A stretch of DNA of 64,000 nt from NCBI GenBank assembly GCA_038030265.1, contig CM075938.1, forward strand, positions 17,027,009 through 17,091,008, given 5' to 3'. The DNA is from Corythucha ciliata. Its lineage: Eukaryota > Arthropoda > Insecta > Hemiptera > Tingidae. Positions 33,814 through 46,354 of this stretch are shown one piece after another. A program made the position numbers and the translations under genes. Positions within the stretch are counted from its first letter, which is position 1. Every line of letters begins with the position of its first letter. A model generated the notes under the pieces. That model ran no database searches. It saw only the letters and a list, made by a program, of their open reading frames with translations, and was not told the DNA's origin.

Positions 33814-33921
33814 CTATTCTGTAACTCTTAACGCGTGCGTTAGCGAAATAAACAAGGTGAATAATTGAAAGTTATCAGCTGAGAAAATTCCCTAACGCAC
33901 GCGTTAAGAGTTACAGAATAG
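33814..33921. mobile_element. Palindromic MITE, copy 1
   Basis: 108 bp with about 33-bp inverted ends CTATTCTGTAACTCTTAACG..., flanked by C-runs. Internal sequence is the reverse of the copies at 45298, 47784 and 47905. Confidence 0.8.
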
Positions 33922-34009
33922 CCCCCCAGATATACTATGTATAATCTGATTCTATCACATTGCAGAGCAATTCCAATTCACATGACTCCCACGAATGAAG
34001 CGTGTCATT

Positions 34010-34314
34010 TTTTTTTTTTTTTTTTTCAAAGGAAGCGAACGAGAAGGAGAGCGTAGAGTCCTTGAACTACAATCATAAACGCTGAAGGAGGGAGCGTTAC
34101 ATTGACTGACATTGAATTAAATGAATGTTTAATAGTTAGGTTTCTCTTCTCAGAAACTCGTGCGTTTTTGTGTAGGAAACTTGCTAAAGTTAAAAGCCCC
34201 TTATATTGTTCGAATAAAACGTTGTTTGAAATTGAATACAGATGTAGGGGGAGGGGGACAGGCGAGACAGTGACAAAAGGTAATATGTAAAACGCTTGAA
34301 CAATTAAAATCATT
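34010..34314 (-). other. UGT 3' flank
   Basis: Downstream of the UGT stop; ATTAAA on the minus strand near 34126 is a possible poly(A) signal. A T-run at 34010-34026 on plus ends the segment. Confidence 0.4.
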
Positions 34315-36251
34315 TTACTGCACCTTTTTAGAGGTCTTTCTTTGTAAATGTTCCTTCTCAAATAAATAGTTCCTGATGAGAGCCACGAGTTTTTTAACGA
34401 TAACAATAAAAATAATTAAAACGAACGCGACGAACATATACGTGTCTATCTGATGAAGCTGTATGAAAGACAAATGGACGGCAGCTGGTTGTAAAACATT
34501 TCCATGCCTCAGCACGTATTCTATCCAATACACTGCTTCATTTAAAGGAGAGATTGGCCTGTCCTTCAATAAAGTGGATCTTTTCACTGCCTCACTTTTA
34601 TACCTGATCATTTTCAACAGGAGGTGAGAGTGAGAAAATTGATTTTTTTTTTCTCTCTCTCTCTTTCAACAGTTACGGATGATGCCCTTACCTTGGTTCG
34701 TTCAGAATTGTATTTATAGCTGACAGGAGCGACGTATTTGTTATGGTGTATAAGTCCAAGTGGATGCCAAATCCAGAATTGGCGATTATTTTAGCATTTT
34801 TGTGCTGATCAGCGAAAAATGGTATGGCTAGCACGGGTACACCATAGTTGACTGCTTCAAAAGTGCTCTGAAGGCCTCCGTGAGAAATGAATAATTTCAC
34901 GTTCTTGTGTGCTAAAAAAGGAAGCTCTAAAATGACTATTTTGTCAACAAAAAAATTACAGTGAAAACCACTCACCCAGCACATCTTTCTGTGGGAACCA
35001 AGGCAAAATTAAAACGTTCTCCGGCACTTTGGTTGAGGGATCGTCGTGCAGTTTGCAAAGCGCTTTTATTTTGAGCTGACCCAGAGCACTGAGAAGATGA
35101 TTTCGCAAATTTATTATTAATTTGTGCCTGGTGTCGGTAATTGATCCCATGCTAAAGTAGATTACTCCATCGGTGGCATCGTCCATGAATTTTGCTACAT
35201 TCTGTCGATCAAATATCAATAAAAGCCGGAAACAAAGTGATATAGAGCAAATAAAAATGTAAAATAAAATACTTTTGGAAGAGGATCTGGAGGGACTAGG
35301 TGAATTCCGCCTATTTCTTTGACGTGAGGGGCCTTAGGAAAATTGTATCCAACTGAATGATGAGAGTTTGACAATATTAACGCGTTATCAGCTATTAAAT
35401 CTTTCAAATGTGGTCTCGATTCCCAGCCAGGGTACCTCACGTACTCATGAGCCAGTGACTCCATTTGATACAAATAGTAGTGATTCAAAACCGTCGAAGC
35501 CACCAAGTTCCACGCGTTGACGAGTCTCTCGAAAAATGACATACGATCAGTTAGCTGACCGCGCCAGTCGACCATATAGGACGGATTGTCCGGAAGGCCG
35601 GACAGTTCATTCACCCAGGCCGAGTCGCCGAGACCCATGAGGACGACACTGGGGGCTTGAAATTTATGGGCGAGTGTGGCAGCGTACTCGCTCGCCATAA
35701 ACGATTCGTGTAGAACGAGGTCAAACTTTTCATTCGACTTGAGCAAGTCTTGAACCGATCGTGATTGTAATACTCCGGGAATCAGAGCTAGTTCGTAGCT
35801 CCAGAAGTTTTTCGTACAAGCAATTTGAGAGTTCTCCGTGAATAACGAATCATCGTTATCTAAAATTAAATAAAACAACAAAAAATAGAAGCGATAGGGA
35901 AATAAATGATCACATACCACTCGAGAAATCTGTATGGCCGTCTAATTTCACAACTGTTACATTACGATGAAATTTCACGCCATCTAGAGCCGTATAATAC
36001 ACAATTTGGTGGCCCCTTTTGCCCAATTCATCCAGCAGAGGCTGGATAACAAATAGATGACTTTTTGCAGGAACGGCGAAATATGCCAGTATTCGAGCTC
36101 CCGATGAGTTATTAGCTAATTGAAGCACGATGTAAACGTAAAGCAGCCTAAAAATGTTTTGTTTGTTATTCATACTTAATAAAACCAATCATAAAGGTAA
36201 AAACAATAACTTTGATACTCACCATGCGAATGCCGAGCCCGGTCGTCTCAT
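34315..36251 (-). CDS. UDP-glycosyltransferase (UGT), six coding exons
   Basis: Likely an ER-membrane enzyme that transfers a sugar from a UDP-sugar to small lipophilic substrates. Exons on the minus strand: 36251-36223, 36147-35918, 35859-35273, 35201-34976, 34926-34692, 34603-34315. All introns are GT-AG, 49-88 bp, and exon lengths sum to 1596 nt, giving 531 aa, normal for insect UGTs. A signal peptide (AWLLYVYIVLQLA) precedes AKSHLFVIQPLLDELGKRGH, which holds the likely catalytic His. Exon 4 carries the UGT signature (LFISHGGLQSTFEAVNYGVP, then PFFADQ). A C-terminal membrane segment (MFVAFVLIIFIVIV) is followed by a tail ending KKVQ, a KKxx ER-retrieval signal. An alternative start at ATG 36173, without the first intron, keeps the frame. 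No stop or frameshift seen, so it looks functional. Confidence 0.93.
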
Positions 36252-36939
36252 AGCAATGATTCTAGTAATACTAGTCTGTTTTCATCGGAGGGACTCAATT
36301 GAGCCTTCGTCGCGGTACGATGGTGGGAAGCCCCTTCTACCGTATTCTTTCTTAAATTTTTAGATTTAATATTTTCTTCATAATCTCATGAAATTATTTG
36401 CTTTTTTCTCCGCCGTGTTTCTTCAGTTTATGATTGCTCTTTATAAATCGCATTTTGTTATTTTTTTCAACAAATTTTGTACGGGCTAAATGTTTCGTTA
36501 AAGCGCATTCTAGACGACTTAAAAATAATCTAAAATGAGAAATATTATTCAAAGATTTTGTCGGTTCCTCTATCAATATAAAGACGGGGCGTTGGAATGA
36601 CAAACAAAAACGTCTAATTATACATTACCTTGCCACTAGATGCGAACCGAGTAATTTAAAGTGTTTGTAGACAATTAATTATTCTGCTACGACCGTATAC
36701 ATCATCATCATCATCAAACAATAGTAAGCCAGCAATGAATTCATCATCACGAACCAACACCCCCCCCCTGGCCCATTTTCTCCCATTTTGAAAATAAGGA
36801 CGGTACCTACCTAATACGAAATGAATAGTTCAATTTGAATTGGTCAGACTGATTGTGATAATTAAACTTTAGCAAAGGTGAACGAAATAGAACGGGTGGG
36901 GGGGGGGGGGTCGCATCCATCAGACATTCATGAAAGTTG

Positions 36940-37145
36940 CTCCAAATGTGCGATTCAGTAGCCGTTTTGACCTCAGACATTGAGCCTCCAGGGCTATACC
37001 AACTCAGCCCGGCCATTGAGCCGAGTCTTATGGAGCCGATGGACCGTCCGCTCCTCGCTGCGCCACCGGGGTGGGAGTGCAACTGCACTATACGATTCTC
37101 GCCCCCCTCCCCGGCTTTCAACCCACCTTGGCAAAGCCAAGCCTG
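36940..37145 (+). repeat. SINE-like repeat, second copy
   Basis: Shares ordered blocks with 30838-31025 (inverted): AATGTGCG, CTCAGAC, GCCATTGAGCCGAGT, GGAGCCGATGGACCG, GTGCAACTGCACTA and CCCAACCCA-like. About 200 bp. Family unknown; no A or B box is certain. Confidence 0.55.
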
Positions 37146-37485
37146 GGAGGATCGGGCTTACAGAAATGTTGAAAACCAAATTAATTATGCATAGTTTTAA
37201 AATTAGCAGTAACGCATGATAACGACCGGCATCTGTGTTCTGTGTGGAGAAGGGGTAGCCTCAGTTGACATTTTCAAGGGCGTAAAGAGTTCTAAGAGGC
37301 GATTCGAAATGTTTTGTTGAAATATTTATTTTCATGTAAACGCTAAACGTTGGAAATAGTAAAAATGAGCCACCACCAAGTGATTGCTATTGGTGAGAGC
37401 CAATTTTAATTATAATTTTAATTTTAAGGAATCAGTCAACCTGTTCAAATAGTATTTCCCAGGATCCAAATCAAACAAACTGGCC
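37146..37485. other. Unassigned DNA
   Basis: Nothing recognised. Confidence 0.4.
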
Positions 37486-37720
37486 TCTTGCATGAGCCAA
37501 ATCCGCAAAAAACTCCGCCACTTGAATAAGCCAAAACCACAAAATTATTTTTTAAAAGAGTCATTCACAACCAATTTTGATCTAGAAGGGTCCAAACCGA
37601 CGAATTTTTGGTCTTTAAATAAGCAACCCCGCAAAATTGATTTTCAAAACAAGCAAAAACCACGAAATTCTTGTTACATGAGTAGGGCAAACCAACAAAA
37701 TTGAAGCTTGAATAAATTAG
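37486..37720. repeat. Degenerate array of GCCAAAACCACAAAATT type
   Basis: Variants of GCAAAAACCACGAAATT separated by TTGAATAAG-like phrases recur about every 40 bp. Confidence 0.5.
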
Positions 37721-38289
37721 ACAAAGTGTGCCGTGGCTCACTCGGTTTCGTCTAAGCTTTCACAGCGCGATGGTGGTGCGCGCCCTGTACATTCGCGTTT
37801 CGCACCACCCACTGGCGCCGACACCATATCATAGGTGTAGCAGCCGCTACATCTCTCTATAGCGGTTGGGTGGGCCGTGATCAATATGGAGGTGATAAAT
37901 ATCATGATATTAAATTAAACGGAGGAAGACGGGGTTGACAAAACAGAAGAAGAAAGGGAGAACCCAGAAGGTGAATAACGAAAAATAATAAAGGTGTTAT
38001 TACGCACAAGTGAATTACGTTTTTAACGGGCTCACACGGCATCAAACTTGGATAATGCGAAGAGGTCCCTAAGTGCAACCAGTGCTGGCAACAAGGCGGA
38101 CCCGGGGGGGGGGCGAAGCAAGCGACCGCCCGGAGGGCGCCTGGTCCTAAGGAGCGTATCTGGCAAAACGAGGGGGAAAAGTTGGAGTTGTCTTACTGGC
38201 TTCTGGATGGATCCCAACATAGTTTGGAAGCCCTTTGAGGCGGCTAAAACTGAGAATGCAAAGTAATGTGTTGTTCTTGGAACAAGTAT

Positions 38290-39010
38290 AAGAGGCTAAA
38301 ATGCTGGAAAGTTCTAATATAATCATGGCAAAAATTGTGAAAAAGCGCTAATTCGAGGTTTCTAGATGCAACTTCCGGAACAAAAATGTAATACGGGGCT
38401 ATAGGTACTTGAGAAAATGGCTAATTCACGGCTGAAACAAAGAAAAACCACTAATTCACAGATGAAATTGAGAAAATTGAGCGCTGAAATCGATTGCTAA
38501 AATTGAGATCTTCGCGGTTAAGATCGAGGAAATTAGGTGAATTCAGGAATTACGAAAACGCCAATTCGTGGATGAATTGGAGACAAATCAATAATTTGCA
38601 GATGAAATTGAGACAAAGCGCTAATTCTGCGGTAAACTGTTGGAGATACGCTAATGAAGCCGCTAAAATTTCGAAAACTCCAATTCGAACACTCCAACGC
38701 TAAAAGTTGAAACAATCACTAAACCTCGGCTATAAGTCATTGAATAAAATCGCTAATTCACTGCTATAAAATGGAGACAAATCGCCCATTCCCGAAGCGA
38801 TTGTAAAGAAGCGCCGAAGTTCGGAAATAGCGCTAAATTGCGGTTAAAATTAAGAAAACGCCATTTCGTCGCTTCTCAATCTGAAGGCAACGTCGTGGCT
38901 AAAATATGGATAAAATTCGCTAATCGGCGGAAAAATGAAGAAAGAGCGCTAATTGGCGGATAAAATTCAGGAAAAGCTCGAATTGACGGCTGAAATGAGA
39001 AAAAAATGTC
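38290..39010 (+). repeat. GCTAATTCGCGGCTAAAATTGAG array, forward block
   Basis: Diverged copies of a unit around CGCTAATTCGCGGC then TAAAATTGAGAAAA, about 30-45 bp apart, all on the plus strand. It meets the reverse block at about 39010. Confidence 0.75.
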
Positions 39011-39019
39011 TTAATTATA

Positions 39020-40160
39020 GCCCGAATAAATCTTAATTATATCCACGATTGATTTCTTAATTTTAGCCGTAAATTACCGCTTTTATATTCTATTTCATGT
39101 TGATCCGCGCATTGGCGTCTTTCACCATTTTGATTGGTGAATAAGTGCATTTCGTCAAATTCAGCCGTGAATTGCGATTTATTCAAATGAATGAGTTTTT
39201 TATCCAAATTTTTGCTAAGAAGTATCCGTGAATTAGCGTTTTACTTCCATGTTTTTTGTTGTTTTTTTTGGTTTTGTTTTTTGTTTTTTTGTTTTTTTCA
39301 CGGCGTATAACAGCTTTTACTTAATCTTCGCCGTGAATTCGCCGTTTTTCTCAACTTGACCCGCGAATTAGCGTTTTTCCACATTTTAGTAGCGAATGAG
39401 TGCTAATTTTAACCGCGAATTAGTGGATCGTCTCGATCCACACGCGAATTTTCTCGCGAATTAGCGTTTTTTTTTTTTCAATTTTAGCCGCAAATAATTT
39501 CCCAGCTTTGAACGCGTTATTTGCTAGTTATAGCCGTGAAATACCGCCTTTACTCCATTTCAGCCCCAAAGAATTGGTTTTCTTGTTGTTGTTTTTTTTT
39601 TTTTTTTAATTTATCTAATGGGAATAAGCGCATTTTGCCAACCTTAGCTGCGGATTTGCGCATTTTCTTCATTCTAAGCTTGAATTAGCGGGTTTTCAGA
39701 AATGTATTAGCGAATTAACGTATTTTATCAATTTCAACCGCAAATTAGCGCTTTTTCAACTTTTATTGCATGCAAATCATCGATTTTTCCCAATTTTGGT
39801 CACGATAAACCTCAAATTGCCGTTTTTGGGCCTGATGAGCAATTTATCGCTGCTTTTGCTCAATTTAATAGCTGAGAACTAGTGTTTTGTCGATTGTGGC
39901 TGTGATTTAGTGTTGATCTCTATTTTTAGCCACGAATTAGTGTCTTTTTACGCTATTTTCTGTCCGCGAATGTTAGCGCTTTTGCCATGGTGCTTGCCCC
40001 AAGATTAGTACATTTGCGCGACTTCTCAATTTTAACCTCCTAAAAAGTGCCAAAAGAAACTTGCGGTTAGCGCATACTCTCTATTTTAGCACCGATGTTA
40101 CCTTCAGATACCCTGCCGTGCAGGTTGCCTTAGGAATTGATGTTTTTTTCTTAATTTTAG
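39020..40160 (-). repeat. Same array, reverse block
   Basis: The same unit as in 38290-39010 but inverted: TCTCAATTTTAGCCGCGAAT then TAGCG. The switch of strand is abrupt. The two blocks together form a large imperfect inverted repeat. Confidence 0.75.
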
Positions 40161-42050
40161 CGGCAAATGAGGGCTTTAGAAGAAAAAAACCCAAATTGTT
40201 TCACTCTCTAAATGTCTTTTTCCTTTATTTTTTACGTAGCGTTATAAACACTACTTTTATTATTACATAATACTTTATAATTGCGAGAATCAGGAGGCGG
40301 CGGGCGTAGACTGGACGCACCGAACGCCAACGCATATTGTTTCAGGATGTAAACTGTTATTATTTCGTAAGAAATATCGTTTTCTCAACTTTAAAGAAAG
40401 CTCAGTCTTGAAACAAAAGTTAGTCTCACGTTGAAATTACTATAATAATTATCTTAATCAAACATTGCTCATACTTCTTTAAGTGCGGTAGAGCTATGGA
40501 ACAGTAAAATATACATTTCCACAGGAAAAAGAAAAATAATTGTTAGTTCCTCGAAATGTTTGAGCACTCTCTGTGCCCTTAAAATACAATGAAAACTCTA
40601 TTTTACCTTTTAAAATTAAGTTGTAAAAGCAAAACTAAAAGCATTTCACTCTTTGAACGCATCCGTGAAGTTTCCAGGTTCATTCAGTGACGACTAATCT
40701 TTGAGATAATACTAAAAATGCCGTAAAAATCGTCTTTCTCACATACAAAATTCCCACTCGTCTCTTCTTCATCGACATGCAGCAAAAGATCGATCACTAA
40801 CCTCGTAGGTTTTAAGTTCGTCCAAAGGAACGACTTTTTGTGATTGATGATCTTTACTGTCTTTGCCCTCATTAGATCGTCATTTTCACCCAATACCCCG
40901 AACCCTTCACCATATTTCGCTACCGGTTGGAAACAATCTACTGTTCTTTTTTTTTTTACCAAACGACAATTTGAAAGACGTTAGGGTGAGGTCAGGTCAG
41001 ATCGGATTAAATCCTACTTGATGGTTCGCAGGTGAAAAGTTAACAGAGGAATTTCACTGATGTGTTTGACAGTTTTTAAACGATTTAATTTATAGCTACA
41101 AAAACAAATTACATTCAAACCTTTTGTGCTCAAGGTAATAAATCTTACACGAATAGTTCAGAATAAAGCTTGAGCTAGCTTCTAAGGTATGCAATGACCT
41201 GCAAGACTTAACGGTCTTGAAGTACAGGTTATTGCCCTTCGGAGTCGTGGAACGGACGCGGTTTTTTACTACTTGAATCAGTTTATCCCTGCATAATGGC
41301 TTTTTCAGGCGAAAATGAACAGAGCTGACACATATAATTCTTTTTTATTTCTCGACGTGGAAAAATAAAGAAGAAAAACTACACCAAAACTTTAGGGAAC
41401 ATTTAAACTGCATAAAGATTTACAAGGTTATTTGTCCGAATAAGTCGAGATACCGACCCCTTTGCGTTTTCATGGTTTTGTATAGCCTGGTTTGAGAATT
41501 TCAGTGAATACATAAGAAAATTATTAAACTTAGATGTCAACCCCACCACCTCTGGTTCTCTAGACGAAAAATAATAAAAGACAAATGCCAGAATAATACA
41601 ACACTGATTCAAACAAAGCTACAACTGAATGTAAAGAAGAGGAATGTACATTTTCTTTTCCTCGTAGAATAGATCAGTGGTGCAAGTTCTTTTTTATTTT
41701 TTTGAGACATTGGAGGAGGGAATACATTTTATTTATTTGCAACTGCAAAAATCCATTACAAGGATAATGATGCGGTTAGAAATATTGATATGTTTCTGGA
41801 AAGCTTTTAAATTACTGATAAAAAATAAAGCCGGGACGTTGACCTGAGAAAATATGAAGCTCACGAATAATTAGAGGCCAAACCAAATTAGATAGACGAC
41901 TTGATACTTTTAATTTGCTTACTTTAAATAAACAACTTTACATCACAATATTGTTTTGACTCTCTCGAACACATGGTTCCCAATTTTTGCTGGTCCTTAG
42001 GCGGCTGAAATTGACAGGACGTGCTAATGTGCCGTTCTTAGAGCAAAGTA
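40161..42050. other. Unassigned AT-rich DNA
   Basis: No gene or repeat recognised in about 1.9 kb. Confidence 0.4.
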
Positions 42051-42059
42051 CACAACTAA

Positions 42060-43560
42060 AGATAAAACACAAATATTCATGGCTAAAATGTCTAAAAATA
42101 CTTTTTTCGTTGCTAAATTTGAAAAAATGCTCTGATTCTCGTTTTTTCGGTGCAATTTGAATGCCAAAATATCACTTATTATCAGTGCATAGAGGCCCTT
42201 CTGCCGGAAGAATAAAAAAAAACAAACCACAAAAGGCCGATGTTGGGGTAATTCCACGACTAAAATTGAGAAAAAGCAAAAAGTCTGCTTTTCATCTGCG
42301 GCTAAAATTGAGAAAAAGTGCCAATTTTCACTTTACAAAGGCAATAAATTCGACTTAAAACGAGAAAAAGCGTTTATTCGTCGCAAAAAGTAAAAAAACA
42401 AGATGCCGAAATGACGCTGAAATCATGGAGAACGCAAATCTGAACCTCAAAAGAAAAAAGCTTTATACGCGGCAAAAATTCAGGCAAACGCCAATTCGCT
42501 GTTTTCGGAGTCAATTTTGCCTAATATTAGGATACAAAAAATAGATGATTAAAAGTAAAAAAAATCGCTAGTACACTCCTAAAATAAATTCGTGGCTGAA
42601 ATTCAGAAAATGCGCCAACTCGCGGCTAAATTCTATAAGGCAAATTCGGCTACAATATAGAAAAGGCGCTAATTAATTGCTAAAAGTGAAAAAAACTGGA
42701 AATTTTTGGCTAAAACTGAGAAAAATTTAAGTTTACGGCTAAAAACGAGAAGAAAAACGTCCAATTCACGGGAAGAATTAAGACAAATCGCTAGCTCGCA
42801 GCTAAAATTAAGAAAAACGTAAAAGCTTGGCTGAAATTGAAAAAAAAAAAAAAAAAAAAAAAAAAAACGTAAATTATCATGTTTGAGGAGGCCTATAATT
42901 GAGAAAAATATCAAATCTGAATAAAGGGGAAAAATTGCAAATTCACTGCTAAAATTGAATAAAATGGTGTTCCGCGTGCAAAATTGAGAAAAAGCGTTAA
43001 GCGGCTAGAATTGAAATATTTTAAATACACGGTGTGAGGAGGCAACTTTGCCTTTTTTTTATTCCGAAAACTTGATTAATTTTAGTAATTTTTATAGATA
43101 TATTATTAAGTAAAGGACCCGAAACATGACTAGTAGGTGCAAATCATCAATTGTCCTACATGCGGCTTATTTTTTTGGGGGGAAGCACGTGAATAAATAT
43201 ACAATTTTAACGATAAATACTGCGGTAAATGCTGACTAGAAGTGTTGTTTTAGTTTCAATTGACTAGATTAGAGACTATGCGGGTATGTTGTCTTGGATT
43301 CGCTTCCTTTTGAGTCGACGTGATGCATGTGGAGGTGGTGGTTCTTCCAGGATTTGGCGGACCAATCTGTTCGGATGGTAGAGCATGCTGGAGTGAAGGC
43401 GGCTGGTTTTAGCTGGAGGCAATTTTACCTAAAGTGAGAAAAAAACAAAATAATAATGAATGGAAAGGGTAAAATCACTAATTCACGGCTACGATCTTAA
43501 TAAAAAAAAATAATAATAATAATAATAATAAAAAAAAAGACTTTAATTCACAGCTAAAAT
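42060..43560 (+). repeat. Array, second forward block
   Basis: Forward-oriented copies of the CGGCTAAAATTGAGAAAA unit, dense in 42240-43020 with an A-run at 42840-42867, and a short return at 43470-43560 after an unassigned gap. Confidence 0.7.
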
Positions 43561-43778
43561 GGAAAAGAAAATGTAATGTGATAATTTAGCCCCAAAAGCC
43601 CTAAACGTTGTGTTTAACTATTTAAACTAACGTTTTCCATAAGAGTCTTACAATCCTGCCTGGAAATAGTCATTCTCAATTTTCTATTAGCCAATTGTTT
43701 CACAAAAATCCAACTTTTGTAGGTATTTATTCATTTGACATTGTCAGTGATACCGGTTAAACTACGAGGGTTATTAGG

Positions 43779-43948
43779 TAGTGCATGCAAAAAGGTGTAG
43801 CCCGTAGGAGCCTATATTGTCTGTCTTCAGTTGTACTTCCAGACGCTGAAGATGGCGAGCAGCCGAAACCGGTTCGTTTTTAAGGCACTTCAACGAGGGA
43901 AGACAGACAATGTAGCCTCCTACGGCTACAGCTTTTTGCATGCACTAT
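43779..43948. repeat. Fold-back repeat with hammerhead-like core
   Basis: Inverted arms of about 48 bp (TAGTGCATGCAAAAAG...) flank a centre holding CTGAAGA (43846-43852), TGGCGAGCAGCC and GAAA (43865-43868). CTGAAGA satisfies CUGANGA. The design matches 20276-20461 and 32997-33230. Confidence 0.75.
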
Positions 43949-44089
43949 TTATTTATTTATAAACTAAAAATACCACCCCCCACCACCCTAAAAGATGAAC
44001 TTGTCTTGAAGCTGGAAAATCACAATCTTCACAAGAATAAATGAAACTCTGGCACTTGAACAGCCCCAAAACTGGAAACAGTCCAACTG

Positions 44090-44830
44090 TAATTTTCAAT
44101 TACAGCCAAAAAGTGGATTTTTTAAAAATTTTAGCTGCGAATTACCACTTTTTGTTAATTTTAGCGACGAAGTACCGTTTTATATCCCATGTAAGCGATT
44201 TTTCTCAATTTTTGCCACTATTTGGAATTTTTCTCAATTTTGTCTGCAAATTAGCGATTTTACCTTTTCAGCAGCGAATTTGATTTTTTTTTTTTTTTTT
44301 TTTTTCACTTTGAGCTGCAAATTAGAGTTTGTCTTAATTTCAGTCGCGCTAATTTGAGATTTGTTTCAATATTGGTCCCAGATTAGCGGTGTATGAACTA
44401 TTTTTTCCCCGCATTATCATTGTTCCCTCTACTTTTAGCTATGGATTAGTGCTTTTTCTCAGTTTTAGGCCCGAGGTTGCCTTCAGAAGCCGCAGATTTG
44501 TGTTTTCCTGAATTTTAGCCGCGAATCCACGTTTTAATATTAGATGTGAATTATCCTATTTTTGCAATTGTATCCGCGAATTAGCGTTTTTTCTTGGCTT
44601 TATCCACGAATTAGCGTTTTCGCCAATTTTTCCATGAATTAGCAATTTTTCTTCATTTCAGCAGCGAATCAATTAGCAATGATTTTCATTTTTTCTCACA
44701 AATCAGGATTTTTCTAATTTCAGCCGCTAATTAATTGCTTTTTGTCATGTGCATTACCGAATTAGTGATTTTGCTCATTTTAGCAGTTATGTGCTTTCTC
44801 AATAATTTTGCCGTGGATTATTTTGTGGAT
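44090..44830 (-). repeat. Array, second reverse block
   Basis: Inverted copies of the unit (CAATTTTAGCCGCGAATTAG). It faces the forward block at 42060-43560, with the fold-back repeat lying between them. Confidence 0.7.
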
Positions 44831-44870
44831 CAGCGTATTTCCTCTAATCAAGTCAAATACTTAGCTAACT

Positions 44871-45775
44871 CGCAGCTTATTCTGAACGATGACTTCATGG
44901 TGGCGCTGGTGAAAGTTTCGCCAAATGTCAAAGGCCGGCACTGGTCGTAAGTGTCAGGCAATTTTCGCGGTTCCAAAGCAACCCAGGGGGGTCCGTGCAT
45001 TCACACTTCTGAGCTAGACTTTAGGGCTCTTTATTTTTCGACATTTCTGCAAAAATCGCCCAAGGTTGGGACTTTCAGTCACCGCTGTCAGCGAGAGAAT
45101 TCGTGCGGCCCCTGAAAAAGAGCCAAAGATGCCCAAAAACTACGGAATCATGGAGAAACCGTCTTCGTCGGTCTTTCGTCAGCGATCGAAAATCAATTTC
45201 GATTTTCTGCATCCTCGTGTCGAAAACCCCCGAGATGCCCTGTTCCATCCAATTTTAAATGTTAACCATTAAAAAAAAAAAAAATACTCCAGGGGGGCTA
45301 TTCTGTAACTCTTAACGCGTACGTTAGCGAATTTTCTCAGCTGATAACTTTCAATTATTCACCTTGTTTATTTCGCTAACGCACGCGTTAAGAGTTACAG
45401 AATAGGGGGGCAGGGAAATTTTGATGCCAGTATTTTCTCGACACCCAGAGAGGGCTAGTTGAGGTCTGCTAGCATCGAAACTCTTCCTTGCAGTTCAGAG
45501 CTATTCGCATTCGACTGCTTGGCCACCATCTGCAGAACAACAAGTTTTGTTCCGACAGCAGCCTGTCGGGAAAAGTGCATTTCATTCATGCGACAATGGA
45601 GTCAAACCTCATAAGTTAGAACGATATCAATCAACTATGAATCACATTTAGGCCGTGGTATAGAAAGTCAAAATCATAAAATCGTGTTTCTTTTTACCGC
45701 AGGCCCCTTTTTTTGGCACCAACTGAGGGGGAACAAAATGATGAAAATGAAACACAGTCGGTTTGGTTGCCTACA
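44871..45775 (+). repeat. Local duplication, copy A
   Basis: About 0.9 kb that recurs in the same orientation at 47354-48382 with only scattered differences. Both hold the same 68-codon frame (45066-45272 and 47549-47755), which has no recognisable domain. Copy A has one palindromic MITE. Confidence 0.9.
45298..45405. mobile_element. Palindromic MITE, copy 2
   Basis: 108-bp copy with ends CTATTCTGTAACTCTTAACG and its inverse, inside duplication A, between G-runs. Confidence 0.85.
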
Positions 45776-45776
45776 C

Positions 45777-46230
45777 TGGGAAAACGAGTCGGTTTTTTGG
45801 CTCGGTCAAAGTGAATACTTGGTTGGGTTAACCGAACTTTTTGACCAAGTAATGACCGTCTAACTGCGTTGAATCAAATACTGACCGAGTTCTAGGCCAC
45901 AATAAGCCATGATGACCGAGTGGACCTGTGAATCACACGAATAATAACCGAGTATCTGGTTAAATAAGGCACCAACCGAGTCCGTGGCACTCGGTTAAAG
46001 ACAGCGAGGCGTCTGCGTTACCCGAGTAAGAGAATAATCCCCACTACTTCTCAGTGACCTTCGGATGATTTTACCGAGTAAACAGGTTATGATACAACAA
46101 ACCCTGTCGACTCGGTTAGAAAATGAATGAATATGGCTGCTCACCCGATGTTTTGACCTAGTGGAAACGACCGTTAATTTTAGCTGACCAAGTAGGTTTG
46201 TCGGCGGGAAACAAAACTACCGAGTAGCAC
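45777..46230. repeat. Cluster of ACCGAGT / ACTCGGT motifs
   Basis: At least eight exact copies in both orientations, with several near copies, in about 450 bp. It starts where duplication A stops and lies just upstream of a candidate first exon at 46355. It could be a binding-site cluster or a decayed repeat. Confidence 0.6.
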
Positions 46231-46354
46231 GTGTCTAGTTGGTTTTCGTATTGCGTCAGTAGGATTCGGGCTAGTCAGTGCTCGTTCAGTGATGAGTGAT
46301 TAAATAAAAATAACAGGGTTCCATCTATACTGTGCCAATTTCATCATAATAACA

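Noticed and set aside
45066..45272. 68-codon frame conserved in both copies of the local duplication
   Set aside because: Conservation follows from the recent duplication of the whole 0.9 kb; both copies are too similar to show selection.
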